Assembly: GCA_016708435.1 (NCBI GenBank)
Contig: JADJFV010000006.1
Coordinates: 1-12,696 of the forward strand
From: Leptospiraceae bacterium
GTDB lineage: Bacteria > Spirochaetota > Leptospiria > Leptospirales > Leptospiraceae
DNA: 12,696 nt
Direction: 5' to 3'
This document shows, one piece after another, positions 1-7,854 of this stretch; positions within the stretch are counted from its first letter, which is position 1, and the number at the start of each line of letters is the position of its first letter. The translations under genes were made by a program, and so were the position numbers. The notes under the pieces were generated by a model. The model saw only the letters and a program-made list of their open reading frames with translations. It did not search any database and was not told where the DNA came from.

Positions 1-1206
1 CTGACTTTTTGTTCTTCCTCTGTTAATTGTTGGTGTGTTGTTGTTGATGCAGGGTGAATCGTAAGTGATTTTGCATCTCCTAAGTTTGAAGAAGAGAAAA
101 ATTTCTAAACTGTCTATAAATTTCTTTACTTCTGTAACGCCGCCTTTACTCCAAAGCCAATGATTGCACCGAAAAGTTTTTCTTGTGATATTTTTTTGCT
201 AGAGAATAATTTTTATCTGTCGTTAGTCCTGGATAATTTACCCAACTAACTTTTGGATGTTTGCTTAAAAATTCTGCTACTTTTAATGCGTTAGACGAAT
301 GACGCTCCATGCGAATTGGTAAAGTTTCCACACCCTGTAAAATTTGCCAAGCATTGAAAGGAGAAATCGCAGGACCTAAATCTCTAAGACCTTGCACACG
401 TGCTTTGATGATGTAAGCAATATTAGCCCCACCAAATGGTTCAAATTTTCCAAATACATCCCAATATTTTAATCCGTGATAACTTGGATCTGGCTCTGTA
501 AAGTTTTAAATTTTCCATTTCCATAATTAAATTTTCCTGCATCAATAATGATACCTCGGAGAGAAGTTCCATGTCCGCTTAGAAAATTTTGTAAGGGAAT
601 GAACAACAATATCTGCACCATGCTCTATTGGATTTACCAAATAAGGAGAAAGGGAGTGTTATCTACTATAAACGGAACTCCCGTTATCATGAGCAATTTT
701 CGCAATTGCTTCTAAGTCGAGAGTATCGAGTTTGGATGCAAGAGTTTCACATACACAGCGCGAGTTTTATCGTTGAAATATTTTAAAATTATTTGGATCC
801 GATGGATCTGCAAAATGAACCTTGATTCCCATTTTTGGAAAAGTGTAATGGAGTAGGTTGTATGTTCCACCATACAAAGAAGAAGAGGCAATGATTTCTT
901 GACCTGCTTCGACAATATTTAATAAGGCAAGCGTCTCTGCTGATTGACCGGAAGCTGTGGCTAATGCCGCTATGCCGCCTTCGAGTTCGCAACTCTTTTT
1001 CGAGAACATCAGTCGTTGGGTTCATTAGACGAGTGTAAATATTTCCAAATTCTTGGAGTCCGAAAAGTCGAGCCGCATGATCTGTATCATTGAATACGTA
1101 AGAAGTAGTCTGGTAGATCGGAACTGCTCTTGAGGTAGTTGCCGGATCTCCCTTGGTATAACCTGCGTGTAGCGCGATTGTTTCGGGTTTGAAATTGTCT
1201 TGCCAT
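1..1206 (-). CDS. metY: O-acetylhomoserine sulfhydrylase (MetY-like PLP enzyme), C-terminus beyond window, many frameshifts
   Basis: Cys/Met-metabolism PLP enzyme that would make homocysteine from O-acetylhomoserine and sulfide in the cytoplasm. Read across frames, the minus strand gives the family landmarks in order: FKPETIALHAGYTKGDP near the start, YQTTSYVFNDTDHAA, YTRLMNPTTDVLE, ELEGGIAALATASGQSAE, SSSLYGGTYNLL, IVDNTPFSPYL, then HSLTKF with the PLP lysine codon at 587-589, ARVQGLRDLGPAISPFNAW, ERHSSNALKVAEFLSKHPKV and HPAS-type residues near the edge. The ATG at 1206 follows TAGGAG by about eight bases, but the reading frame of the protein is shifted immediately after it. At least ten frame changes fall near 1203, 1000, 775, 735, 690, 650, 590, 505, 172 and 140, with almost no loss of conserved residues. 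That pattern favours sequencing error over decay, although a pseudogene cannot be excluded. The family usually has about 430 residues, so roughly 30 lie outside the window. MetY is more likely than MetZ or MetB because of the NFKPETIALHAG-type start and the long form. Confidence 0.85.
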
Positions 1207-1250
1207 AAAAAAAACTCCTATTTTTTAAACATAGTTTAGTGAAATTAAAT

Positions 1251-1280
1251 ACAATAAAACGAACCTTTTATTTTCGTCAA
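1251..1280 (-). promoter_or_regulatory. Candidate sigma-70-type promoter of metY
   Basis: On the minus strand TTGACG (1280-1275) is followed after 18 bases by TATTGT (1256-1251), about 45 bases before the metY ATG at 1206. The -35 box is good and the -10 box weak. The DNA is AT-rich, so chance matches are likely. I see no SAM riboswitch-like structure in the short leader. Confidence 0.4.
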
Positions 1281-1329
1281 ATAGTTTATTCTAATAAGTT
1301 GGAAGTTGGCGTCGTTATATTGGAATTTT

Positions 1330-2010
1330 TTATATATTTTCCTTATTATCTTTAATTGGAATAAATTTTTCGCAGGCTTTAAACAGTTTTTTTAAAGAAA
1401 CATTTGGCGATGTAATATCATAGGCTAGAAGGTTTATTAAGTCATTCGTTGGCTCTACAATTTTTGATCCCCTTTCACCCTGAAATCTTAATCTATGAAT
1501 TTGATTTACCTTAAAATCAATTCTTAGCATTTTTACAGAGTAATGTCTTGAAGGACTATTGGTTTGTGTAACATAACCGTTTTCAATTATCGCTTCTTCC
1601 AATTGTTCCCATTTATAATACTCTACTTGTTTAGGAACGTCTCTAATTAGTATTCCTGTTTTTAGAATCCAGATACCTACTGTTTTGTTTTTTTTTAATG
1701 CCGCAACTTGAATAGAGCGGATAAACATTCTTATCCCATGGTATAATATTGCAAGAAAAAAGAACCCAATTGCTGTTAAAACAACCATTCCCCAGCTAAA
1801 TTCATTTAATATCCCAGCAATTCCTCCGAAACTCATTCCAATTCCGAATAAAAATCCAACGATTGCCATTATAGACCCTATTAAAATCTCTTCAGTTATA
1901 GGTAAAGGAATGTATAATTCTAATTGGGATAAATCCTTCTCGCCATTTCTAATCCAACACTTTAAAAATTCTGGCATTTCTTTTAGCTGGTAAATGGGTC
2001 CTGAGTTCAA
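1330..2010 (-). CDS. Hypothetical membrane protein with two transmembrane helices
   Basis: I do not recognise this protein. It is intact at about 226 residues from a TTG start at 2010. An upstream in-frame TTG at 2037 is possible, but GGAGGA lies exactly six bases before the 2010 TTG and inside the longer version, so I take the shorter form. Residues 1-40 are polar, two hydrophobic stretches lie at about 43-68 and 72-93, and a basic turn (HGIRMFIRS, then ALKKNK) follows. The remaining 120 residues look soluble and beta-rich (GIWILKTGILIRDV, KMLRIDFKVNQIHRLRFQ), as in small membrane proteins with a cytoplasmic PH-like domain. The fold is only an impression. It stands alone between metY and the cytochrome operon terminator, both on the same strand. 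It has no frameshift, unlike most neighbours. No function is proposed. Confidence 0.75.
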   Translation of the reverse strand: MNSGPIYQLKEMPEFLKCWIRNGEKDLSQLELYIPLPITEEILIGSIMAIVGFLFGIGMSFGGIAGILNEFSWGMVVLTAIGFFFLAILYHGIRMFIRSIQVAALKKNKTVGIWILKTGILIRDVPKQVEYYKWEQLEEAIIENGYVTQTNSPSRHYSVKMLRIDFKVNQIHRLRFQGERGSKIVEPTNDLINLLAYDITSPNVSLKKLFKACEKFIPIKDNKENI

Positions 2011-2016
2011 AACGAA

Positions 2017-2022
2017 TCCTCC
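2017..2022 (-). promoter_or_regulatory. Shine-Dalgarno site deciding the TTG start at 2010
   Basis: GGAGGA on the minus strand, six bases (TTCGTT) before TTG at 2010. The spacing and strength make this TTG a better start than the in-frame TTG at 2037, which has no purine-rich site before it. Confidence 0.7.
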
Positions 2023-2196
2023 AGATAATTTTATCAAACGTTACTTGTGATTAATTCTAATAGCTTTATGTAAATATCGAAAATTAAAGAAGAAATTAAT
2101 AAGTAAACCGTAATTTATTATTTTTAAATAGTAGTAAGGGAGAATAAATTTACAAGCAGTTTTTCTGTTCCTTGGAGGTTAAGTGTTTCTGAAAAG

Positions 2197-2222
2197 GTGC
2201 GGGCTAACTATATAGCCCACAC
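2197..2222 (-). terminator. Hairpin terminator of the cytochrome operon
   Basis: About 40 bases past the octahaem cytochrome stop codon, two ten-base arms (GTGCGGGCTA at 2197-2206 and TAGCCCACAC at 2213-2222 on the plus strand) enclose a six-base loop. One position is a G-U wobble in the leftward RNA. In the leftward transcript the stem is followed by CCTTTTC, a short U-run. This fits an intrinsic terminator for the operon and may also insulate the next gene. Confidence 0.65.
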
Positions 2223-2226
2223 TTTA

Positions 2227-2257
2227 CTCTGTGCCTTTGTGACTCGGTGGCAAAAAA
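2227..2257. repeat. Fragment of a CTCTGTG-type dispersed intergenic repeat
   Basis: Short stretch built from CTCTGTG, TTTGTGA and CTCGGTGGCAAAA, directly after the operon stop codon at 2260. It resembles the right arm of the inverted repeat at 6144-6164 and its approach from 6135 (CTCTGTG, then GCTCTGTGAGAAA). Such CTCTGTG-rich units are, from memory, a recurrent intergenic repeat in several bacterial phyla. This copy appears to be a single arm. Confidence 0.45.
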
Positions 2258-2259
2258 TT

Positions 2260-4226
2260 TTATTTCTTCTCTATGAGTTTTAACTCCTCTAAGTTTCGTA
2301 AATCTTTAATTCTACTCTCAGGATAACCGAGTTCTTCGAATGCCATTACACCTTTTTCTTTAGAAGTATGGCAACTATCGCATTTCATTGCTTCTTTGGT
2401 GATAGAGTGATTAATCATAAGAGTCGCATCTTGACGCATCCATTTTGGTTCTGCTTTACCACTAAATGGAATACTCCAACCTTTTTCGATTCCCATGAAA
2501 TACATGAACTTATCCATCATATAGTATTTGAACATACTTTCATACATCATTTTGATTAATGGATCTTCCACTGCTTTCATCACTGAATCTTTTGGTTTGC
2601 CTGTTTCATAGTAAACATTATAGTCAAATGGTAAAAGCATTCCGCCAAACGGACCTTGGTTTCCCATGTCTTCAAACATCTTTGCATTGAAACGCTTGAA
2701 AGGCGTTAATTTAGATTTTCCTTGCTGTGCAATTGGTCTAAAGACTTTTTCATAATAAGAGTCGTAGTCAAAATTCTTATACGATTCGTCTGGATTCGTT
2801 TTAAATGCTTTGAAAGTTTTTAGTCCATTTGGATTATCTCCTAGCGCTCCCGCCATGAATGTTCCTGAACCATTAAACCATTTGTAAATAATTGCTTCTC
2901 CTGCTTTTCCAGAACGAAGAATATCTTTGTAAACCCACACTCCTTCTTCTTCGCTAAACACAGGCTCTGTCCAATCTCTTAGCACAACGTTCTCGTCAGT
3001 CAAATGAGAAATATGACAGGTCTCACACGCCAACTTATCAGTATGCGCATTTAAGAAAGCTCGTTGGTTTTTGTTTTGAATATGGGGTGAGGAAGAATGA
3101 CATTTTTCACAAGTAACGTCTACGTTTGGTAAGTCGTTGCTGACCAAATCTGTTCCTGATTTACCGCGAGCAATTAAATGTCCGTGTGTTTCATGACAGT
3201 CAATACAATTCATACCGGCTCTGTAGTGAACGTCAATTCCAGTTGTAGGTGTACCGCGCTTAGCCCCTGGATGTAGGAGGCGTGGATTTTTATAGCCTAA
3301 ATTCATAGCGGCTTTATTTCCAGGATACATATCCCCACCGTGATTGTGCTCGTGACAACGCAGACAATTATCCGATGTAGGCTTGATAGTCGCCATCGCT
3401 GCTTTTAAACTTCTGTCTTGATTCCATCTGTATTTTCCATTTTCATCTTGCACAACGTATTTTTGATTCATATCATAAGACGCTGAGTGACACATTAAAC
3501 AATCAGTGGAATTAAATTCATAACTTTTTGGTTTGTAACCTGGAAACATCGTTCCACTAAAAGGTCCGTATTGTCCACCGGCATGACATTGACCACAACC
3601 ATCACTTCGCGGACCGTGTTTGGTATTAACCACAGTTGCCCAACCAGTCCATGTGAATGATCCCGGTATACCGCAAGCTCTGTCAATTTTTCCAAGTGGA
3701 ATTCCTTTTACTCTATCTCCATTAAATCCGAAAGTGTTAAAGCCCTCAAATTTATTTAATGAGAAGTGGACACTTGACTGAATATTAGCTCTAGTGTTTA
3801 CTGTGTCGTAGCCGCCATGATCATTTTTTACTTTCATGGTATCGTGACAAGTTAGACAAGTTTCAGGTCCTTTGTATTCACGAATTCCGCTTTTCTAAAA
3901 CGATCTATATGAACAAGTCCTGTATTGCGTTGAAAAGTGGATACTTTGTCGGAAAGATTTTTTGCGACTTCATCGTAGACCGCTTTATTCTGAATAGATT
4001 TATCCACTGATTTATATTGGCTAAATTCATCCTGTAATTGCTTTGCTATATTTTCAAACTCTGCATCCGTTACTTGCATTGTCGGATAATCAATCTTTTC
4101 CGAACGATGTACGTAGGGAATAATTTGATTAATGATATTTGAATAATTCAAATACACAATTCCAAAGAAGATTATCCAGAAGAGGATAATCCGTATTGCC
4201 CATTTCTTTTTTTTTGAGAGTTCCAT
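2260..4226 (-). CDS. Membrane-anchored octahaem c-type cytochrome, tetrathionate-reductase (OTR)-like family
   Basis: Last gene of the cytochrome operon, about 655 residues. ATG at 4226 follows AAGGAG by seven bases, and this site overlaps the end of the cytochrome b gene. A single base missing from the A-run at 3891-3894 splits the reading frame; adding it joins the halves and makes the length divisible by three. Residues 9-28 form one uncleaved-looking helix, so the protein is probably anchored with its body in the periplasm. Eight CXXCH sites follow: CLTCH (about residue 124), then CGQCH, CLMCH, CLRCH, CIDCH, CEKCH, CETCH in the next 280 residues, and CDSCH near the C-terminus, about 215 residues after the seventh. 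The order C..CH, DCL.CH, CLRCHEHNHGGD, DVH....NCIDCHETHGH resembles octahaem tetrathionate reductase of Shewanella as I remember it. OTR-type enzymes reduce tetrathionate, nitrite or hydroxylamine in vitro; the substrate here is unknown. The long insert before haem 8 is unusual. Confidence 0.8.
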
Positions 4227-4230
4227 GACC

Positions 4231-4937
4231 TTACTCCTTTATTTTATTTCCTGTAATTCTTTCATATTCCAACGGATGTTCATTTTTTATTTCTTCTTCC
4301 GTAAGTTTTCCATCAATCCATACTGTGCTTCCTGGAAATTTGTCTGGATTGTAATGCACATTGTAAAAATGCCATACCACGATCGCGGATATGGCTAACA
4401 CCGCTTCGTCGCTATGTGCAATAAATGCCATAGGAATTGCGATATTTGGTAGTAAGTTGCCGAAAAATACCGGAAACCACAAAATAAGCCCTGAGAACAT
4501 CATCACCGGCACCCCCCAGAATACTGCAAAGTAATCAAATTTTTCTCTGAAATTAAACCTGTCGTATAACGGTAATTTGTCTTTAAGACCAAAGTAATAG
4601 AGTGAGGTTCCCCACCAATCCTTTGCATCTTTAAGAGTAGGAACCATAGGCCAGGCTTTGCTTATATTAAAGCGGTTAATTACAAGTAGTCGAAATATAT
4701 AGTAGAGATGATAGAGTCCAAGTAGAATCATGATAACAGCGGAAATACGATGAACAATTCTAGCCCCATATAAACCACCGAAGAAAAAATATACATAATT
4801 TAACCAACTAACATCGGGAAACCGCATAGGAATTCCAGTGATACTCAAGAGAGTAAAACTAAGAATCATAAATCCATGTTGAATTCTTTGTTCTAGACTC
4901 AGTCTGAGAAATGTTTTTCTGATGAATTCTTTTTCAT
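4231..4937 (-). CDS. Cytochrome b, four-helix quinone-interacting membrane subunit
   Basis: About 235 residues, resembling the di-haem cytochrome b subunits of formate dehydrogenase and Ni-Fe hydrogenase (FdnI/HyaC type), which exchange electrons between quinones and a periplasmic partner. Hydrophobic segments lie at about 20-40, 62-88, 138-160 and 168-192. Likely haem ligands are His22 (QRIQHGF), His64 (GARIVHR), His78 (GLYHLYY), His176 (AHSDEA), His191 and His196 (WHFYNVH), in the usual places for the family. The start is uncertain. ATG at 4937 forms an ATGA overlap with the preceding gene's stop and sits six bases after AAGGAG, but its frame is correct only if one A is missing from the run at 4930-4934. 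The alternative TTG at 4941 is in frame without a correction but lies too close to the Shine-Dalgarno site. The gene ends four bases before the octahaem cytochrome. Confidence 0.85.
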
Positions 4938-5968
4938 ACAATTCTCCTTTTAATCAAAAGCATAGCTTTGATAAACCGTAAGCTTACTTTTCCTATATTT
5001 AAAATTACAGTTATTCCTTTTCCTACTAAGACTAAGAACTTTTTAAGTACCGAAAGCCATCCAAATTTCTTTTGAATATCCAATACAATTCCAACAGCTA
5101 GCATCGCCATTGTTCCGCCGGTAAGAATTTGAAAAAGTTTTTCTTCCCAATACAGAATAGGCTCTTTGTCTACTCTAAGTTTTAAATGGTTTACTCCACT
5201 CATCGCAAAATTGATCTTAGCCCCATCGTGACATCCCGACTTACCGCAAGTATCCGCTATTTTATCGTTTGAAATGCTAGATTCTTTGTGATCTTTTGGA
5301 AGAATGGAATGGACACCGTGGCAATCTTGGCATGTAGCAGAGCTTACTCCACCGAATTTTACAGCTTTATAATGAAAACTTTGTTTATAAGAGCTTACTG
5401 CATCTTCTTCTACTTTATTTCGTAACATCATTTCTTTGTTATCATGACAGACAATACACTGAGAAATTTTTTCTCCCTGCGAAATTGTTTTGGTAGCCTT
5501 TTTTATATTGTGAACGGATGTGTAACCATGGCAACTGATACAAGTAGGGCTGTCTTTACTTTGTCCATGTTTGCCTTTTGTGTGGATTGAGTCTTCGAAC
5601 TCAGTTACTTGTTTAGAATGAGTATAAGGATTTCCTTCTTTGTCATTTGAGTGACAATCTTGATTACATCCTACTTTGTCTAGTTTTTCTTTATGTGGAT
5701 AACGATTAGTATCCTTATGGCAGTCTACACAATTTAAGTTTCCATGCACAGAATTTTTGAACTCGTCTGCGTTTACTGTCAAATTTTTAATTGATTTCAA
5801 ATCCTCATTCAAATAGGAAAAATTATTCATGGAGTGACATTTGTTACAATTTTGTCCTATTTCTTCTGTGAGAATTTCCTTGCTTGAGAAATAAAACAAT
5901 AAGACAAAAAAAACAATGAAAGAAGCCTTTATTGATTTTCTTTCTCGTTTTATATTTATAATTTTCAT
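4934..5968 (-). CDS. Multihaem c-type cytochrome with seven possible haem sites and C-terminal membrane anchor
   Basis: First gene of the operon, 344 residues, intact. Residues 10-32 form a signal peptide or N-terminal anchor (KASFIVFFVLLFYFSS). Haem sites are CNKCH (41-45), CVDCH (80-84), CNQDCH (101-106), CISCH (143-147), CIVCH (171-175), CQDCH (213-217) and CGKSGCH (241-247). The third and seventh have three and four residues between the cysteines instead of two. Histidines suitable as distal ligands (HGNLN, HTKGKHG, FHYKA, HGVHS) lie between them. Residues about 279-298 form a helix (FQILTGGTMAMLAVGIVLDI), followed by a second weakly hydrophobic stretch and a basic tail. The order of motifs resembles membrane-attached cytochromes that pair with a cytochrome b, as in cytochrome c3-type or NapC/NrfH-linked chains. 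I infer that it relays electrons between the cytochrome b and the octahaem protein. ATG at 5968 has only AGGG eight bases before it. Confidence 0.85.
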   Translation of the reverse strand: MKIINIKRERKSIKASFIVFFVLLFYFSSKEILTEEIGQNCNKCHSMNNFSYLNEDLKSIKNLTVNADEFKNSVHGNLNCVDCHKDTNRYPHKEKLDKVGCNQDCHSNDKEGNPYTHSKQVTEFEDSIHTKGKHGQSKDSPTCISCHGYTSVHNIKKATKTISQGEKISQCIVCHDNKEMMLRNKVEEDAVSSYKQSFHYKAVKFGGVSSATCQDCHGVHSILPKDHKESSISNDKIADTCGKSGCHDGAKINFAMSGVNHLKLRVDKEPILYWEEKLFQILTGGTMAMLAVGIVLDIQKKFGWLSVLKKFLVLVGKGITVILNIGKVSLRFIKAMLLIKRRIV

Positions 5969-5972
5969 ATAC

Positions 5973-5990
5973 TATACCCTATATGGTATA
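5973..5990 (-). promoter_or_regulatory. Dyad operator candidate at the cytochrome operon transcription start
   Basis: On the minus strand TATACC and GGTATA arms, six bases each and fully complementary, flank ATATAG; 16 of 18 positions are palindromic. It touches the -10 box and contains the only ribosome-binding-like AGGG before the ATG at 5968. A repressor bound here would block the promoter, and an RNA hairpin would hide the ribosome site. I cannot name the regulator. Confidence 0.5.
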
Positions 5991-6019
5991 TTGTATTTTA
6001 AACATCCATAGAAAAGCAA
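5990..6019 (-). promoter_or_regulatory. Candidate promoter of the cytochrome operon
   Basis: On the minus strand TTGCTT (6019-6014), an 18-base spacer and TACAAT (5995-5990) place transcription start within the dyad, about 10-15 bases before the first ATG. The boxes are decent but the spacer is one base longer than ideal. Confidence 0.5.
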
Positions 6020-6089
6020 GTCATTTAAAAATTGGAGAAGAAATTTTAATGGTAGGTTAGATTTCCATGGAATTGTGTAAAAGCAAGTT

Positions 6090-6164
6090 TTTCTCACAGA
6101 GCACACGGAGTAAATATAGAATAGAATCAATTCTCTCTGTGAACTCTGCGTGCTCTGTGAGAAA
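6090..6164. repeat. Long imperfect inverted repeat (CTCTGTG family) between divergent operons
   Basis: Arms at 6090-6110 and 6144-6164 match at 19 of 21 positions (TTTCTCACAGAGCAC at the outer end), around 33 bases that contain a smaller dyad, AGAAT-CA-ATTCT at 6123-6134. The transcript of either strand would fold into a long hairpin. It resembles miniature intergenic repeats, is not linked to a transposase, and lies between the two divergent promoters. The right arm resembles the fragment at 2227-2257. Confidence 0.7.
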
Positions 6165-6176
6165 TGTTTTCTTTAC

Positions 6177-6205
6177 TTGACAAAAAAGACATGCATTCAT
6201 ATAAT
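6177..6205 (+). promoter_or_regulatory. Consensus sigma-70 promoter of the flavoprotein-TetR-glpD operon
   Basis: Perfect TTGACA at 6177-6182 and perfect TATAAT at 6200-6205, separated by 17 bases. Transcription should begin near 6212, about 20 bases before the ATG at 6231. This rules out the in-frame ATG at 6150, which lies upstream of the promoter. Overlapping short dyads (TCAT-ATA-ATGA at the -10 box) could be a binding site of the TetR protein of this operon, but this is speculative. Confidence 0.8.
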
Positions 6206-6230
6206 GACATTAGTTCATAAAGAGGGCAGA

Positions 6231-7854
6231 ATGTCAAACTATACTTACAGGCAGATTTATAAATGGGGAGATCCTAAAAAAGAGGAGAAATTAAACCACC
6301 ATGCAGCGGAATTTCTCGAAAAATCCTTTGGAATCAAAGAAAGTCCAAAACCGCATTTGCCAGGGGACATGGATATTTCTCTCGAAAGAAAGAAAACTCT
6401 TCCAGCTAAGATTACAAACAAACTGAAAGCAATTGTGGGAGAGAATAATTTCTTCGACTCTGATTTCGAAAGAGCGCGTCATAGCATTGGAAGATTCTAT
6501 ATGGAAATTCTCCAGGCTAGAATGGGTAATGTAGAAAATCCTCCTGATGCAGTTGTATGTCCGAGAACGCAGGAAGAAGTTTTGCAAATAGTTAAACTTT
6601 GCAATGAGTGGAAAATTCCGATTATCCCCTTTGCTGGTAATTCTTCCGTAACAAAAGCATTGCAAGCTCCTAAGGGTGGAGTCTCCCTTGATTTAAAAAA
6701 TCTAAATAAAATTCTTGAGCTAAATGAGACTAACACAACCGTAACCGCTGAGGCTGGAGTGTTTGGACCGGTATTAGAAAAATTTCTAAACGAGAGAAAG
6801 GATATACATGCGGCCACTTCCCTCAATCTTTTGAATTTTCTACTGTGGGTGGCTGGGTTGCTGCTAAAGGAGCAGGGCAGGCTTCCACCGGATATGGAAA
6901 AATGGAAGATATCGCTCTTGCGGTTACTGTTGTTACCCCCGAAGGAATTATAGAAACAAAACCTTATCCTGCTGCGTCTATCGGTCCTGATATTTTCAAA
7001 TTCTTTTTGGGATCAGAGGGGATACTCGGTGTAATCACAAAAGTTACTTTAAAAGTTAGAAAGTATAAAGCGGAAGATTCCTCCATGACTTCTTTTATCT
7101 TTCCTGACTTTGAATCTGGCTGTAAAGCAATGCGCGAAATTATGCAGGGTGGTTTTGGAAAGCCTCATTTCTTCCGACTCCAAGATCCAGAAGAGACTGA
7201 TATTTCTTTTAGAATGTCAGGTAAAGAAGGAAGTATTTCTGATAAGTTTTTAAAGTTAATTCGCTATTATCCGATGAAGCGTTGTTTGATGTATGTAATT
7301 ATTGACGGAGATCCCGACTACACGAAATTTCTTTTGAAGAAAGTGAGAAAAGTAGCCAAACAAAATAAAGCATTCGAAACAGGAAAATCCGTTGTGAATA
7401 AATGGTTGGAGCAAAGATATTCGAGTGCCTATCTACGGGACTCTTTAATGGACCAAGGCGTTATGATTGATACCCTCGAAACTGCGGTTACATGGGATAA
7501 TCTCCTAGGACTTTGGAAAGCGGCTCGTGATTATGTAAAACAAAACAAAACACACTTTCCCTTGTTCATATTTCTCATGCTTATGAAAATGGAGCAAATC
7601 TATATTTTATATTGATGTGTCCAATGGATCCAAAAGATGAAGTAGGCGAATTTAACAAATTTCATAAAGGGCTAATAGATGTTATCCATAAAAACAATGG
7701 CTCTCTCTCGCACCATCATGGCATAGGTCGATTAACCTCTCATTTGATGAAAGAAGAAGTTGGTGAACTCGGATTACAGACTTTGCAAGCATTAAAAGAT
7801 TCACTTGACCCAAAAGGAATTATGAATCCAGGAGGCACACTTGGTCTCAAATGA
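6231..7854 (+). CDS. FAD-binding oxidase, alkyl-dihydroxyacetonephosphate-synthase-like
   Basis: Flavoprotein of the VAO/PCMH fold, about 541 residues once two single missing bases (near 6797-6800 and 7550-7562) are restored; the length is then divisible by three. After a 100-residue N-terminal region, the FAD domain begins at PPDAVVCPRTQEEV (about 104) with IIPFAGNSSVT (131-141), then GHFPQSFEFSTVGGWVAAKG and GYGKMEDIALAVTVVTPEG. The C-terminal cap contains SLMDQGVMIDTLETAVTWD and ISHAYENGANLYF, and the end has LSHHHGIGRL (histidines near 495-497). The histidine triad and SFEFSTVGGW are typical of alkylglycerone-phosphate synthase, which exchanges the acyl chain of acyl-DHAP for a fatty alcohol. 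Related D-lactate or glycolate oxidases lack the triad as far as I recall. Its neighbour makes DHAP, which fits that substrate. ATG 6231 follows AGAGGG by four bases and a consensus promoter. The 3' end overlaps the TetR gene. Ether-lipid synthesis by this organism is an inference. Confidence 0.8.
7831..7835 (+). promoter_or_regulatory. Shine-Dalgarno site deciding the TTG start of the TetR gene
   Basis: GGAGG five bases before TTG at 7841, inside the end of the flavoprotein gene. The nearby ATG at 7851 has no comparable site and is in another frame, so the TTG is the likely start. Confidence 0.65.

Noticed and set aside
1..1206. Reading metY as a true pseudogene
   Set aside because: Conserved residues, including the PLP lysine and long family motifs, are intact between the indels, and similar indels affect unrelated genes; sequence error is simpler, though not proven.
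2011..2037. TTG at 2037 as start of the two-helix membrane protein
   Set aside because: No ribosome site before it, and it would place the GGAGGA of the better TTG at 2010 inside the coding region.
2368..3695. Open frames at 2368-2559 (plus) and 3495-3695 (minus)
   Set aside because: They lie in other frames of the octahaem cytochrome gene, whose eight haem motifs are in the main frame, and encode nothing recognisable.
6090..6164. Insertion sequence ends or a CRISPR repeat
   Set aside because: There is no transposase, no regularly spaced repeat-spacer pattern and no flanking target duplication that I can see.
6150..6230. N-terminal extension of the flavoprotein from an ATG at 6150
   Set aside because: It begins inside the inverted repeat and upstream of the consensus promoter at 6177-6205; the ATG at 6231 lies just after that promoter.
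6291..6826. Two minus-strand open frames of 109 and 124 codons
   Set aside because: Antisense shadows of the flavoprotein gene, without ribosome sites or domain signatures.
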